Shown here: piece by piece, positions 36,831 to 47,367 of the stretch | How positions within the stretch are numbered: the stretch's first letter is position 1 | Layout: each line of letters opens with the position of its first letter | NCBI RefSeq assembly: GCF_000209655.1 | Contig: NC_015458.1 | Span: forward strand, 3,472,001-3,536,000 | DNA length: 64,000 nucleotides | From: Pusillimonas sp. T7-7 | GTDB lineage: Bacteria; Pseudomonadota; Gammaproteobacteria; Burkholderiales; Burkholderiaceae_B | Reading direction: 5' to 3' | Program-made: the position numbers and the translations under genes | The notes under the pieces: generated by a model | What the model saw: the letters and a program-made list of their open reading frames with translations, nothing else | Database searches by the model: none | Told to the model about the DNA's origin: nothing

Positions 36831-37820
36831 TCAGATCACTTTTGCGGCCAGCAGGTCGTGCATATGTAAAGCGCCTAATAATAGCCCGCTCTCGTCCACC
36901 ACGAGCATCTGGTTCAGTCGCCCGGCATCCATCTGGGTGGCGGCCTCGACAGCCAAAGCGCTTGGCCCTATGGTTTTGGGGTCGCGGCTCATGCCCTGCG
37001 ACACACTTAAGGGGCGGATGTCTCCGTGGCGCGCGATCAGGCGGCGTAGGTCGCCGTCAGTGAATATGCCCACGGGTTTGCGATTGTCGTCGAGCACGAT
37101 GGCCATGCCCATGCCTTTGGATGACATTTCGACCAGGGCTTCGGCAACAGGCGTGTCGGCCTGGACGATGGGCAAAGCATTGCCCTGGCGCATGACGTCG
37201 TGCACGAAGGTCAGCAGACGCCGGCCCAGCGCTCCGCCAGGATGCGAGCGGGCAAAGTCTTCGCGGCTGAAACCACGCGCTTCAAGGCAGGCTACGGCGA
37301 TGGCGTCGCCCAGCACCAGCGCCGCCGTCGTGCTGGATGTGGGGGCAAGGTTCAAGGGGCAGGCTTCCTGCTCGACATGTGCGTCCAGGTGCAGGTCGGC
37401 GCTCAGCGCCAGTTCTGACTGCGGGTTGCCGGTAATGGAAATGAGTTGGGCTCCCATTCTTTTAACGACCGACAAAACGGTAATAAGTTCAGCAGCAGTG
37501 CCCGAATACGAGATGGCCAGCACGATATCCTGGCCAGTCAGCATGCCCAGATCGCCATGTATGGCTTCGGCGCCGTGCATGAAAAAGGCGGGTGTGCCGG
37601 TTGATGCCAGCGTGGCCGCGATCTTGCGGGCGATATGCCCCGATTTGCCTATGCCTGTTACAACGATGCGCCCCTGGCAGGCGAGCAGCATGGTCACGGC
37701 CTGTTGGAAGCTGTCGTCCAGGCGCGCACTCAGTGCCTGCAGCGCCTGGATTTCGCTAGTGAAGGTACGGTGGGCCGAAGCCAGGGCGTCATGGCCGGCA
37801 GTCGAGGGTGTTTTATTCAT
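36831..37820 (-). CDS. kdsD: Arabinose-5-phosphate isomerase KdsD
   Basis: This 329-residue enzyme converts ribulose-5-phosphate to arabinose-5-phosphate, the Kdo precursor. It has an N-terminal SIS domain (about 40-175, with TGIGKSGHIARKIAATLASTG) and paired CBS domains (about 205-325). It heads the kdsD-kdsC-lptCAB operon; its upstream region (37821-38032) is shared with the divergent apt gene. Confidence 0.93.
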   Translation of the reverse strand: MNKTPSTAGHDALASAHRTFTSEIQALQALSARLDDSFQQAVTMLLACQGRIVVTGIGKSGHIARKIAATLASTGTPAFFMHGAEAIHGDLGMLTGQDIVLAISYSGTAAELITVLSVVKRMGAQLISITGNPQSELALSADLHLDAHVEQEACPLNLAPTSSTTAALVLGDAIAVACLEARGFSREDFARSHPGGALGRRLLTFVHDVMRQGNALPIVQADTPVAEALVEMSSKGMGMAIVLDDNRKPVGIFTDGDLRRLIARHGDIRPLSVSQGMSRDPKTIGPSALAVEAATQMDAGRLNQMLVVDESGLLLGALHMHDLLAAKVI

Positions 37821-38032
37821 TGGTGGATTTTAAACGTACAGTGGCTGCTTGCCACATTGTTACAGAATTGCGGTCGGCGCGTGAATGGGTGGCAGGGGCA
37901 AGACGGCTTTGTTGTGTGCAGCTGCAATCCTGTAAACTGCCGGATGTCACCACGCCCGAGCCTTGGGGTGGGCCGGGCCGCAGGGCATGCCGCCGTGCTT
38001 AGCTCCCGAATTCTCCTGTTTTGGCGATATAC

Positions 38033-38584
38033 ATGCATATTGATCCCGCCGTTTATGTACGCAACACGATACGTAGCGTTCCCGACTGGCCCAAGCCCGG
38101 CGTCACTTTCCGCGATATCACTCCAGTGCTGCAAGATCCCCGTTCATTCCGGGTACTGATCGATCTGTTCGTTTACCGTTATATGCGCCACAGGCTGGAT
38201 CTGGTGGCGGGCGTCGATGCGCGCGGCTTCATTCTGGGCTCTGTGCTGGCTTATGAATTGAATCTGGGTTTCGTGCCTGTGCGCAAGAAAGGCAAGCTGC
38301 CATTTCGCACGGTGGCAGAAGAGTATTCGCTGGAATACGGTAATGCTTCTGTTGAGATGCACACCGATTCCGTCAGGCCTGGCCAGCGGGTATTGCTGAT
38401 CGACGATCTGATCGCCACGGGGGGCACCATGCTGGCCGCGTCCAAGCTGCTGCAGCGCCTGGGCGCGAATGTGATAGAGGCTGCCGCGATTATCGATCTG
38501 CCTTATCTTGGTGGGTCGAAGGCCATGAAGGATACGGGGCTCGACATTTATACCGTGTGCAGCTTTGATGCGGAAGATGCTTGA
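38033..38584 (+). CDS. apt: Adenine phosphoribosyltransferase
   Basis: This 183-residue purine salvage enzyme makes AMP from adenine and PRPP. The PRPP loop is [14 protein letters not shown], and the family segment [14 protein letters not shown] near the N-terminus is intact. The start is the ATG of MHIDPAVY; a TTG four codons earlier is in frame. Convergent with the large oxidoreductase gene (21-base gap). Confidence 0.95.
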   Translation: MHIDPAVYVRNTIRSVPDWPKPGVTFRDITPVLQDPRSFRVLIDLFVYRYMRHRLDLVAGVDARGFILGSVLAYELNLGFVPVRKKGKLPFRTVAEEYSLEYGNASVEMHTDSVRPGQRVLLIDDLIATGGTMLAASKLLQRLGANVIEAAAIIDLPYLGGSKAMKDTGLDIYTVCSFDAEDA

Positions 38585-38605
38585 TTTATTAGCAGGCTTA
38601 CCGCC

Positions 38606-41600
38606 TTACACCAATACGCGTTCGATGCCGCCGGCGTTGGCGTCGCGCACGTAGTCCTGCATCCAGTCCTTGCCCAGTATGTGGCGGGCCATTTCGACCA
38701 CGATGTAGTCGGCGTCCATGCCGGTTTCGCCTTCGTAGCGCGACAGGCCCTGCAGGCATGATGGACAGGACGTCAGCATCTTTACTTCGCCTTGGAAGCC
38801 GTCGGCGCGTATCGTGGCTGTGTTCTTGGCCAGTTCCTCGGTCTTGCGGAAACGGACTTGCGTAGAAATGTCGGGGCGCGATACGGCCAGCGTGCCCGAT
38901 TCGCCGCAGCAACGATCGGTCTTGATGGTGGTGTCGCCCACCAGCGACTTGACCGTTTTCATGGGGTCCTGCAGCTTCATTGGGGTATGGCAGGGGTCGT
39001 GGTACATGTAGCGCACGCCCTGTACGCCTTCAAGCTGTATGCCTTTCTCAAGCAAGTATTCGTGTATGTCGATCAGGCGGCAGCCGGGGAAGATCTTTTC
39101 GAACTCGTAGCCGGCCAGTTGGTCGTAACAGGTGCCGCAGCTGACCACCACGGTCTTGATGTCAAGATAATTGAGGGTGGTGGCCATGCGATGGAACAGC
39201 ACCCGGTTGTCGGTGATGATTTTTTCGGCCTTGTCCGTCATGCCGTTGCCGCGCTGGGGGTAGCCGCAGCACAGATAGCCGGGCGGCAGTACGGTTTGCA
39301 CGCCGGCGTGCCACAGCATGGCCTGGGTGGCCAGCCCCACTTGCGAGAACAGACGTTCGGAGCCGCAGCCGGGAAAGTAGAACACCGCTTCAGTATCGGC
39401 CGATGTGGCCGCCGGATTACGGATAATCGGTACGTATTCGGGGTCTTCGATATCGAGCAGCTTGCGGGCGGTTTGCTTGGGCAGGCCGCCCGGCATCTTC
39501 TTGTTGATGAAGTGAATCACCTGCTCGCGTATGGGCGCCTTGCCCACGGTGGCGGGCGGCTGCGTCGTCTGCTTGCGTGAAGGTGCGGCCAGCACATCGT
39601 GCGCCAAGCGCTGCGCCTTGTAGCCCACGTCTATCATGGCTTTGCGGGTGGCCTTGATGACGCGCGGATCTTTGGCATTCAGGAAAAACATGGCGGCCGT
39701 GGTGCCGGGGTTGAATGATTTCTTGCCCATGCGGCGCAGCAGCGAGCGCATTTCCATCGAGACATCGCCAAAGTCGATATCGACGGGACAGGGGTTGTAG
39801 CACTTGTGGCATACCGTACAGTGGTCGGCCACGTCTTCAAATTCTTCCCAATGCTTCAGGCTGACGCCGCGCCGTGTCTGCTCTTCGTACAGAAAGGCTT
39901 CGATCAGCAAGGATGTGGCCAGGATCTTGTTGCGAGGCGAATACAGCAGGTTGGCGCGCGGCACGTGGGTGGCGCACACGGGCTTGCACTTGCCGCAGCG
40001 CAAACAGTCTTTGATGGCGTTGGAGATCGAACCGATTTCGCTGCGCTGCATGATGAGCGATTCATGACCCAGCAGGTTGAAGCTGGGCGTCCAGGCATGG
40101 CGCAAGTCGGCGCCCGGCAACAGCTTGCCGGCATTGAAGCGCCCGGTGGGGTCGACTCGCTGCTTGTAATCCTGGAAGGGGGCCAGCTCTTCTTGCGTGA
40201 GGAACTCGTATTTGGTCAGCCCGATGCCATGTTCGCCTGAAATGACGCCGTCCAGGCTGCGGGCGATCTGCATGATGCGGGCAACGGTTTCGTTGGCTTC
40301 GCGCAGCATTTCGTAGTCGTCGGAGTTGACGGGGATATTGGTGTGGACGTTACCGTCGCCGGCATGCATATGCAGGGCCACAAAGACACGGCTTTTCAGG
40401 ATGCGGTCGTGTATGGCCTGAATTTCGGCCAGTACGGCCGCACAGTCGACGCCGGCGAAGAAGCGCTCCATTTGCGAGCGGACTTCAGTCTTCCACGATA
40501 TGCGGATGGTGTGGTCTTGAACAATATCGAAGACGGTTGCGTCAGGCTGTTGGGCCAGGCGTTCCGACAGCGTGGTTTCCAGGTCTTGCAAACCCAGGGT
40601 CAGCAACGGCTGCAGGCCCTGCGCCAGCGGCATGTCCAGATTATTCAGCAGCCAGTGCCAGCGCGTGCGTACTGTTTGCAGGCTTTGGACGGCATCATGA
40701 GTACGTTCGGTCAGTATCTCGGCGCGGGTATGCTCGGCATCGTCGTGGTCTTCGGTTTTGCCTATGGGCAGGTCGCCCTGCAAAAAGAATTCCAGGGCAT
40801 CGAGCAGCCGCAGCTTGTTGCGGGTGGACAGCTCGATATTGATGCGTTCAATGGCGTCGGTATATTCGCCCATGCGGTCAAGCGGAATGACCACGTCTTC
40901 GTTGATCTTGAAGGCGTTGGTGTGGCGGGCAATGGCGGCAGTGCGCGAGCGGTCAAGCCAGAAGCGTTTGCGGGCTTCGGCGCTGACGGCCACAAAGCCT
41001 TCGCCATGACGGGTATTGGCAATGCGTACGACTTCGCTGGCGGCCAGGGCCACCGCATCGGGATCATCGCCCACAATGTCGCCTATGAGCACCATTTTGG
41101 GAAGGCCGCCACGCTTGCTTTTGGTGGCATAGCCTACGGCTCTTAGGTAGCGTTCGTCGAGATGCTCCAGCCCTGCCAGAATGGCGCCCTGCTGGCGGCC
41201 CGCGCCGTCCAGGTAGTTCTTGACTTCGACGATGGACGGCACGGCGTTGCGTGCCTGGCCGAAGAATTCCATACAGACGGTGCGTGTATGGGCGGGCATG
41301 CGGTGCAGAATCCAGCGTGCCGAGGTGATCAGGCCGTCACAGCCTTCTTTCTGTACGCCGGGCAGACCCGCCAGGAATTTGTCGGTAACGTCTTTGCCCA
41401 GGCCCGCCTTGCGAAAGCGCGAGCCCTCGATGGTAAGAATTTCGCTGCGCAGCAATACGGCGCCCGGCGCGGCCTTGCCGTCGAACCACTTGAGCTCGAA
41501 GCGGGCTTGCGGGGCATCGTGTATCTTGCCCAGGTTGTGTTCCAGCCGGGTCACTTCCAGCCAGTTTCCATCGGGGTCGACCATGCGCCACCATGCCAGA

Positions 41601-42544
41601 TTGTCGAGCGCGGTGCCCCATAACACGGCTTTTTTGCCCCCGGCATTCATGGACACGTTGCCGCCCACGCAGGACGCGTCGGCTGATGTGGGGTCGACGG
41701 CAAAGACCTGGCCGGCCGCTTCAGCGGCTTCGGCTACCCGCCGGGTCACCACGCCCGCGCCAGTCAGGATGGTGTGGACGGGCTCGTTCACACCGGGAAG
41801 CTGGCTGACTTCGACGGCGTCTATGGTGTCGAGCTTTTCAGTGTTGATGACGGCTGATTGCGCGCTGAGCGGAATGGCGCCACCGGTGTAGCCCGTGCCA
41901 CCCCCACGCGGGATAATGGTCAGGTCCAGATCTATACAGCCCCGCACCAGGGCGGCCATTTCGCTTTCATTGTCGGGCGTCAGCACCACGAAGGGGTATT
42001 CAACGCGCCAGTCGGTGGCATCGGTAACGTGTGAAACGCGCGACAGGCCGTCGAACTTGATATTGTCTTTATGGGTGATGCGCCCCAGGCGCTTCATGAC
42101 TTTCTTGCGCAGCTCGCGCGTGGTGGCGAACTCGTGTTCAAACGCCGCGACAGCCGTCTGGGCGGCGCCCAGCAGTCGAGCAACCTTGGTATCGCGTTCG
42201 GCGACGTCGGTATCGCGACGGTGGTCGATTTCGCTAAGGCGGTGATTCAGCGCCTGCACCAGAAGATGCTGACGCTTGGGGTTGTCGAGCAGGTCGTCAT
42301 GCAGATAAGGGTTGCGCCGCACGACCCAGATGTCGCCCAGTACTTCGAACAGCATGCGTGCCGAACGCCCGGTGCGGCGCTCGCCGCGCAGCTCGGACAA
42401 CAGCTGCCAGGCCTCTTCGCCGAGCAACCGGACGACGATTTCGCGGTCGGCGTAAGAAGTGTAGTTATAGGGGATTTCGCGCAGGCGCGATGTGCTGGCG
42501 GGAGCCTGGGAGGCAAGCAGGTGACTGGCTACGGGGGCGTTCAT
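38606..42544 (-). CDS. Giant FAD / Fe-S oxidoreductase (DUF3683-FAD-CCG)
   Basis: This 1312-residue cytoplasmic or membrane-associated flavoprotein is a fusion. It has an N-terminal DUF3683-like region (about 1-110), FAD_binding_4 (about 185-350, [15 protein letters not shown]), FAD-oxidase C-terminal domain (to about 790, [11 protein letters not shown]), two 4Fe-4S clusters ([11 protein letters not shown] near 848; [12 protein letters not shown] near 914), and two CCG/heterodisulfide-reductase domains (about 1055-1290: FPGCGSE, LCCGYP, DPCHTP, RCCGES). It resembles glcD-glcF or D-lactate dehydrogenase modules joined in one chain. Likely oxidises a 2-hydroxy acid into the quinone pool; substrate unknown. 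Confidence 0.88.
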   Translation of the reverse strand: MNAPVASHLLASQAPASTSRLREIPYNYTSYADREIVVRLLGEEAWQLLSELRGERRTGRSARMLFEVLGDIWVVRRNPYLHDDLLDNPKRQHLLVQALNHRLSEIDHRRDTDVAERDTKVARLLGAAQTAVAAFEHEFATTRELRKKVMKRLGRITHKDNIKFDGLSRVSHVTDATDWRVEYPFVVLTPDNESEMAALVRGCIDLDLTIIPRGGGTGYTGGAIPLSAQSAVINTEKLDTIDAVEVSQLPGVNEPVHTILTGAGVVTRRVAEAAEAAGQVFAVDPTSADASCVGGNVSMNAGGKKAVLWGTALDNLAWWRMVDPDGNWLEVTRLEHNLGKIHDAPQARFELKWFDGKAAPGAVLLRSEILTIEGSRFRKAGLGKDVTDKFLAGLPGVQKEGCDGLITSARWILHRMPAHTRTVCMEFFGQARNAVPSIVEVKNYLDGAGRQQGAILAGLEHLDERYLRAVGYATKSKRGGLPKMVLIGDIVGDDPDAVALAASEVVRIANTRHGEGFVAVSAEARKRFWLDRSRTAAIARHTNAFKINEDVVIPLDRMGEYTDAIERINIELSTRNKLRLLDALEFFLQGDLPIGKTEDHDDAEHTRAEILTERTHDAVQSLQTVRTRWHWLLNNLDMPLAQGLQPLLTLGLQDLETTLSERLAQQPDATVFDIVQDHTIRISWKTEVRSQMERFFAGVDCAAVLAEIQAIHDRILKSRVFVALHMHAGDGNVHTNIPVNSDDYEMLREANETVARIMQIARSLDGVISGEHGIGLTKYEFLTQEELAPFQDYKQRVDPTGRFNAGKLLPGADLRHAWTPSFNLLGHESLIMQRSEIGSISNAIKDCLRCGKCKPVCATHVPRANLLYSPRNKILATSLLIEAFLYEEQTRRGVSLKHWEEFEDVADHCTVCHKCYNPCPVDIDFGDVSMEMRSLLRRMGKKSFNPGTTAAMFFLNAKDPRVIKATRKAMIDVGYKAQRLAHDVLAAPSRKQTTQPPATVGKAPIREQVIHFINKKMPGGLPKQTARKLLDIEDPEYVPIIRNPAATSADTEAVFYFPGCGSERLFSQVGLATQAMLWHAGVQTVLPPGYLCCGYPQRGNGMTDKAEKIITDNRVLFHRMATTLNYLDIKTVVVSCGTCYDQLAGYEFEKIFPGCRLIDIHEYLLEKGIQLEGVQGVRYMYHDPCHTPMKLQDPMKTVKSLVGDTTIKTDRCCGESGTLAVSRPDISTQVRFRKTEELAKNTATIRADGFQGEVKMLTSCPSCLQGLSRYEGETGMDADYIVVEMARHILGKDWMQDYVRDANAGGIERVLV

Positions 42545-42654
42545 GACAAGTAAAAAAGGAGGGCCCTTAAAGCATTAGTGTAAGGGATAACGTCAGGCTT
42601 GAGTCAAAACGGAAGCGGCGCCCTACCCGTATACACGCGTGCCAGTGCCAAGTT

Positions 42655-42672
42655 GCCGCCCCAGGGGGCGGC
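42655..42672 (-). terminator. GC-rich hairpin after gltL
   Basis: GCCGCCCC and GGGGCGGC face each other around AG (effective 7-bp stem, 4-base loop), 13 bases beyond the gltL stop. Probable transcript end for the glt operon, though no U tract follows. Confidence 0.45.
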
Positions 42673-42684
42673 ATAGTGGACAAT

Positions 42685-43410
42685 TCAGGGCAGTACCTTT
42701 TCCAGGAAGTCACGTGCGCGGTCGGACTTCGGCGCCGAGAAGAAGGCATCCGTCGTGTCGGTTTCAACGATGGAGCCAGCGTCCATGAATACGATTTTGT
42801 CGGCAACCTTTTTGGCAAACCCCATTTCGTGGGTCACGCACACCATGGTCATGCCTTCCTGGGCGAGCTCCACCATGACCGCCAGTACCTCGTTGATCAT
42901 TTCGGGATCCAGTGCCGAGGTGGGTTCGTCGAACAGCATGACCTCGGGATCCATCGACAGCGAGCGGGCGATGGCCACGCGTTGTTGCTGGCCACCGGAC
43001 AGCTGGCTTGGATACTTGTGGGAATGCGCCTCCAGGCCAACACGCTCGAGCAGCGCCAATCCCTTCTTTTTGGCGTCTGCGGCATTTCGACCCAGCACTT
43101 TTTCCTGGGCTATCGTCAGGTTCTGGAGCACCGAAAGATGAGGAAACAGCTCAAAGTGCTGAAACACCATGCCGATGCGGGTACGCAGCTCGGACAATTT
43201 CATTTCTCCGCTGTGTATGGACTTGCCCTTGAACAGGATATCGCCTTGCTGAAAGTCTTCCAGGCCATTGATCAGTTTGATGAGCGTGGATTTTCCGGAT
43301 CCTGAAGGTCCGCAGAAGACCACGACTTCGCCATGCTTGACCGAGGCGCTGCAATTTTCCAGTGCCTGAAATTTGCCATACCATTTTGAAACGTTCTTTA
43401 TTTCAATCAT
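42685..43410 (-). CDS. gltL: Amino-acid ABC transporter ATPase (GltL-like)
   Basis: This 241-residue PAAT-family ABC ATPase drives uptake of glutamate/aspartate-type amino acids. Walker A is GPSGSGKST, signature is [12 protein letters not shown], Walker B is [13 protein letters not shown] and the switch His is in VTHEMGF. The ATG of MIEIKN lies inside the end of gltK (8-base overlap); an upstream in-frame start at 43443 would bury more of gltK. Last gene of the cluster. Confidence 0.92.
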   Translation of the reverse strand: MIEIKNVSKWYGKFQALENCSASVKHGEVVVFCGPSGSGKSTLIKLINGLEDFQQGDILFKGKSIHSGEMKLSELRTRIGMVFQHFELFPHLSVLQNLTIAQEKVLGRNAADAKKKGLALLERVGLEAHSHKYPSQLSGGQQQRVAIARSLSMDPEVMLFDEPTSALDPEMINEVLAVMVELAQEGMTMVCVTHEMGFAKKVADKIVFMDAGSIVETDTTDAFFSAPKSDRARDFLEKVLP

Positions 43411-44083
43411 GTTGTGTCCTTTGCTGAACCATTTTGACCACAATGCTCAAGGTGGAGCAGATAACCCAATAAACCAGGCCAGCAAACAGCAGCATCTGGA
43501 TGAGTGTTCCGTCGCGCTCGCCAATGCTGACGGCGTTGCGGAAGAAATCACCCAGGGCGATCACATAGACCAGAGACGTGTCTTGGAAAATCACGATGCA
43601 TTGGGTCAGCATGATGGGCAGCATGGCTTTGAATGCCTGGGGCAAAATGATGTAGCGCATGGTCTGGTATGGCGTCATGCCAAGTGATCGAGCCGCATAA
43701 AACTGGCCGCGCGACAAGCCGAGAATCCCGGCCCGAATGATTTCCGCGAAGAAGGCCGCCTCAAGAAGCGAGAAGGCGACCATGGCCGACACCAGGCGAA
43801 TATCGATACTCGGTGAAAGATCGAATACGGCAGTCAGCACTTGCGGCACAATCAGGAAGAACCACAGCAGCAGCATGATTAGCGGTATGGATCTGAATAA
43901 AGATACATATGCGTGCGCAAAGATATTCAGAGCCTTGAGCTTAGAGACTGCGAACAAGGCCAGTACGGTGCCCCAGGCGATACCGCATGCGATGGCTACC
44001 AGGGTCACCTGCAAGGTGATCCGTGCGCCAATAAACAGGATTTCACGCGAATCGTATAAAGCGCCCAAATCGAATTCGAACAT
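43403..44083 (-). CDS. gltK: Amino-acid ABC transporter permease (GltK-like)
   Basis: This 226-residue HisMQ-type inner-membrane permease has five or six helices and the EAA loop [20 protein letters not shown]. It forms a heterodimer with the GltJ-like protein. One base separates it from the gltJ stop. Confidence 0.9.
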   Translation of the reverse strand: MFEFDLGALYDSREILFIGARITLQVTLVAIACGIAWGTVLALFAVSKLKALNIFAHAYVSLFRSIPLIMLLLWFFLIVPQVLTAVFDLSPSIDIRLVSAMVAFSLLEAAFFAEIIRAGILGLSRGQFYAARSLGMTPYQTMRYIILPQAFKAMLPIMLTQCIVIFQDTSLVYVIALGDFFRNAVSIGERDGTLIQMLLFAGLVYWVICSTLSIVVKMVQQRTQHD

Positions 44084-44084
44084 G

Positions 44085-44822
44085 TCAGTCTCCCATCAGC
44101 CCGGGCAGGCTGCTGCGTTTTCTAATCCAGCCCATAAAGCGAAGAATCAGGAAGTTCATGAATACGTAGGCGAGTGTGACGATGATGAAAGACTCGTACG
44201 GTTGTGCGGTGTAGTCCACCAGTTGCCTTGCCTGCCCGCTCAGTTCGAGCAGGCCTATCGTGGAGGCGACTGCCGAATTCTTTGAAATGATCAAAAATTC
44301 AGAAGTCAACGGTGGCAGGATATGACGAAAAACCTGCGGAAGAATGATGTGGCGATAGGTTTGGAATAGCGAAAAACCCATCGCCAAACCGGCGTTACGC
44401 TGCCCACGAGGTAGCGCTTGTATGCCTGCGCGTAGCTGCTCGCAGATGCGGGATCCGGTATAAATACCCAGTGCAAAGACGGAGACAACAAAAAATTGCA
44501 GGTTGGGTGTGATGTTCTTGATCCAGTCTCCTACCGGCGTGGGTAAAATTTCCGGCACGACAAAGTACCAGATGAAAAACTGCACGATCAGTGGAATATT
44601 GCGGAAAATGGATACATAGGTGGTCCCGACCGCGCGTGCCGCTGTGCTGGGTAGCGTGCGCAGTATGCCGAAAAAGGTGCCGACGGCCAATGCCAGTACC
44701 CAGGCACACACTGTCAAGGCAAAGGTTGTTACAAAGCCATTTGTGATCCAGCCTAGGTAAGTGGAGGGCTCGCCGGTGGCGACCGGCTGCAGAAGCACCT
44801 CCCAACTCCAGTTGTAATTCAT
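44085..44822 (-). CDS. gltJ: Amino-acid ABC transporter permease (GltJ-like)
   Basis: This 245-residue HisMQ-family permease has an N-terminal extension before helix 1, typical of GltJ, and the coupling loop C-E-Q-L-R-A-G-I-Q-A-L-P-R-G-Q. It is second in the transporter run, 70 bases after the binding-protein gene. Confidence 0.9.
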   Translation of the reverse strand: MNYNWSWEVLLQPVATGEPSTYLGWITNGFVTTFALTVCAWVLALAVGTFFGILRTLPSTAARAVGTTYVSIFRNIPLIVQFFIWYFVVPEILPTPVGDWIKNITPNLQFFVVSVFALGIYTGSRICEQLRAGIQALPRGQRNAGLAMGFSLFQTYRHIILPQVFRHILPPLTSEFLIISKNSAVASTIGLLELSGQARQLVDYTAQPYESFIIVTLAYVFMNFLILRFMGWIRKRSSLPGLMGD

Positions 44823-44892
44823 AGTTCGTGCTCAAGATACACAGGGGCGCCGCCTCGGGGTGTCGAGGCGGCGAGTGCGGCGTTGGGCCGTA

Positions 44893-45819
44893 TCAAGGGG
44901 TAATTTTGTCGTTCGGGTTTGCGAACAAGGCCTTCATGGCGTCCGACATCGGGAAGTCCAGGTTGAGCTGCTTGGGCGGAATCGGGCTCATAAACCATTT
45001 TTTATAGATGGCTTCAGCTGCGCCTGATTGCTGGGCTTTCGCAATGACGTCATCAATGAGCGCCTTCATTTGCGTATCGTCTTTACGTATCATGCAGCCA
45101 TATACTTCGAAAGACTGGGGCGTACCGGTAATGACATAGTCCTTGGGGTCTTTGGTCTTGGCCCGCTCGCCGGCAAGCAGCGCATCGTCCATCATCATCG
45201 CTTTGGCACGCCCGGTCGAGAGCGTCAGGAATGACTCTGAGTGATCCTTTGCGCTAATGATGCGCATGCCCAGCTTTTTATCGACGTTTAACTTACGCAG
45301 CAGAATCTCGGAAGTCGTGCCCGCGCCGACGACCACATTGGTATCCTTGAGGTCATCAAAATCGTTGATGCCGGAGTCTTTTTTGACAAGAAGCCGTGTG
45401 CCAATGACGAAGAGGCTGTTGGAAAAATCCACCTGCTTCTCGCGCGAGGCATTATGTGTAGTGGTGGTGCACTCGAAGTCAAAAGTACCGTTCTGCAGCA
45501 GTGATATGCGGTTCTGAGAGGTAATGGGCAGTTTCCGGATTTTTAGCTGGGGCAAGTCCAGGTCTTGCTTGATTCTTTCGAGAATGAGGTTGGTGTAGTC
45601 GATCGAATAGCCTATGGGCTGCTTGGCATCGTCATAATAGGAAAAGGGGATGGATGCCTCGCGGTAGCCAAGCACGACGACGCCCTCGTCCTTTATTTTT
45701 TTCAGTGTGCCAGTCAGTTCAGGAGTACTGGCCAGCGATGTGCTTGCGAAAGCCAGAATACCCGCCGCCAGAAGAGCGGAGCGGAGCGTGGCGCCTTTTT
45801 TCGAGAAATTTTTAAGCAT
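44893..45819 (-). CDS. gltI: Glutamate/aspartate-type periplasmic binding protein (GltI-like)
   Basis: This 308-residue family 3 solute-binding protein has a signal peptide (about 1-30, ending LAS) and the SBP_bac_3 fold: GVVVLGYREASIPFSYYDD, then F-E-C-T-T-T-T-H-N and GMRIISAKDHSESF. It resembles GltI/DEBP receptors for dicarboxylic amino acids. Because it follows a propeller gene usually unrelated to glutamate uptake, its ligand may differ. Confidence 0.88.
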   Translation of the reverse strand: MLKNFSKKGATLRSALLAAGILAFASTSLASTPELTGTLKKIKDEGVVVLGYREASIPFSYYDDAKQPIGYSIDYTNLILERIKQDLDLPQLKIRKLPITSQNRISLLQNGTFDFECTTTTHNASREKQVDFSNSLFVIGTRLLVKKDSGINDFDDLKDTNVVVGAGTTSEILLRKLNVDKKLGMRIISAKDHSESFLTLSTGRAKAMMMDDALLAGERAKTKDPKDYVITGTPQSFEVYGCMIRKDDTQMKALIDDVIAKAQQSGAAEAIYKKWFMSPIPPKQLNLDFPMSDAMKALFANPNDKITP

Positions 45820-45850
45820 GGTGTCTCCAGTTTTTCTTCGTCTTAGGTGA

Positions 45851-47149
45851 TCAAGCCTGATTGACGAGGGTTGTTACGTCGATGATGTACATCTGACGCT
45901 CATGTTCGTGCACCGAATCGATGCACACCAGGTTGCCGTCGCGGCTCCAGCGAGGATGCAGGTCGCAGCGGTTTTCTTTTCGAAGATTGGGGTCTGTGTA
46001 AAAGCTGCCCAAGTCGTGGCGCACATCGTTATCGCAGTCATACATGATAAGAATGCGTTCGTTGGTGTTGGGGTCCGGATAGGTATCAGTGAGCAACCAT
46101 CGCTGGTTGACGGGCGAGAAAGTCATGTGGCCGTTTTCGGTCAGGATATCCTTCCCGATAACGCGCACCTGCCCAGCGTCATCGTCCTGATACAGGTGGT
46201 AGTGAATGCTGCCGTCATGCGGTCCCCAGACAATGATGTGTTCGTTATCACGCCAGAGAGGATGGGAAATCTGGTATTCGGATTTTTCGTAGTCGTAGGT
46301 GCCCACCGCGTTGGGGTCGAAATCATCAGCCAGTTGCGGCAGGGGATGGTCCGAACATTCCAGGAGACGCATATTGCCGCCATCGGGATCCATCGTGATC
46401 AGGCGATGCAGAAAGCAGGTTTCATCTTCTACGCGTTCGGTCCAGCGATGTAAAAATAGAATTCGGCTGGAAGCGGGATTGATTTCGATGTGGCTGACCC
46501 AATGGATTGCCTTGTCCATGGAGGCGCGATGATGAAACTGTTTCAACTGCTCGTAGCTGACCAGCAGACGAGTTTCGCCCGTTTTTAGATCAATGGCGTG
46601 TATCCCGTCATCGGCAGGACACAAGGGCATGTTTGTCCGCTTTCCGCCTTCTTCGCTGTAGCCGATGGTTTCGTGGGTGATATACAGGCGGCTGTAATCC
46701 ACCGTCACTGCATATTGGCTATTTGGAGCTGCAACGTAGATAGGCGTGTCAAGGTATCGCGTTTGGCCTGTTGCCGCGTTGTAGATGGCGGAACCAAAGC
46801 CTGGGTAAACGCCGTCCTTGCTGTCGCGGCGCACGTTGTAAATGAACTGCAAGCCATCTTCGCCATCAAGCCACTGCAACTGACACCCCATTTGCCAGTT
46901 CCATGCCGTGGTCGTACCACAAGCGTAATAGCGATCACCATCCTGAAGATCAAAGTAACCTACTTCTGCTTCAAGGTGGGGGACGAGATTTGCATCCATC
47001 ATGGCCACGCGATTGCCCAGCATGTAGCGATCGCTCTTATCCCAAACCGTTTTGTCGTAATAGCCGAAGAAATGGTGTTTGCCGTCGTTGCCGACGCGGC
47101 GTACAGGAAAGGAGTGCGAGATGGGACTCGTGGGTAGTGTGTTGCTCAT
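45851..47149 (-). CDS. Oligogalacturonate-lyase-like beta-propeller protein
   Basis: This 432-residue protein has no signal peptide and repeats of propeller blades containing WSRDG, SPVNQRWLLTDTYPD and HWVSHIEINP motifs. It resembles oligogalacturonate lyase and TolB-like propellers; the RCDLHPRWS segment and several conserved His fit a metal site. A cytoplasmic lyase, hydrolase or epimerase acting on a small imported compound is possible. It is first in the run leading into the amino-acid ABC transporter (31 bases before gltI) and divergent from a LysR gene. The substrate link is inference. Confidence 0.65.
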   Translation of the reverse strand: MSNTLPTSPISHSFPVRRVGNDGKHHFFGYYDKTVWDKSDRYMLGNRVAMMDANLVPHLEAEVGYFDLQDGDRYYACGTTTAWNWQMGCQLQWLDGEDGLQFIYNVRRDSKDGVYPGFGSAIYNAATGQTRYLDTPIYVAAPNSQYAVTVDYSRLYITHETIGYSEEGGKRTNMPLCPADDGIHAIDLKTGETRLLVSYEQLKQFHHRASMDKAIHWVSHIEINPASSRILFLHRWTERVEDETCFLHRLITMDPDGGNMRLLECSDHPLPQLADDFDPNAVGTYDYEKSEYQISHPLWRDNEHIIVWGPHDGSIHYHLYQDDDAGQVRVIGKDILTENGHMTFSPVNQRWLLTDTYPDPNTNERILIMYDCDNDVRHDLGSFYTDPNLRKENRCDLHPRWSRDGNLVCIDSVHEHERQMYIIDVTTLVNQA

Positions 47150-47268
47150 GATGGCTTGAATAAAGTGACCTCGTGGACGAGGCGAGTTGTGCTGGAGACA
47201 AGGCGCCAGCGGGCGCGTGGCATCATTGTTTCAGCAGGATGACGAAAAGATTGTATCGACGGTAGTCA

Positions 47269-47295
47269 ATGCAAGATAATTCTTTTTTAATGCAT
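47269..47295. promoter_or_regulatory. Inverted repeat in the propeller-LysR intergenic region
   Basis: ATGCA (47269-47273) and TGCAT (47291-47295) are symmetrical around an AT-rich 17-base centre, 73 bases upstream of the LysR ATG and 120 bases from the propeller gene start. Possible LysR-type binding site. The 217-base gap is otherwise AT-rich with no other clear motif. Confidence 0.3.
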
Positions 47296-47367
47296 GTCTA
47301 TTCAGTTTCGATATACTGTTTTCAAATACCTTTACTTAATATCGCTTGATCTTCTCCGAGCAACGTC

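Noticed and set aside
38792..41146. Long antisense frames (262 and 267 codons) inside the giant oxidoreductase gene
   Set aside because: Opposite to conserved Fe-S and FAD motifs; composition explained by GC-skewed codons.
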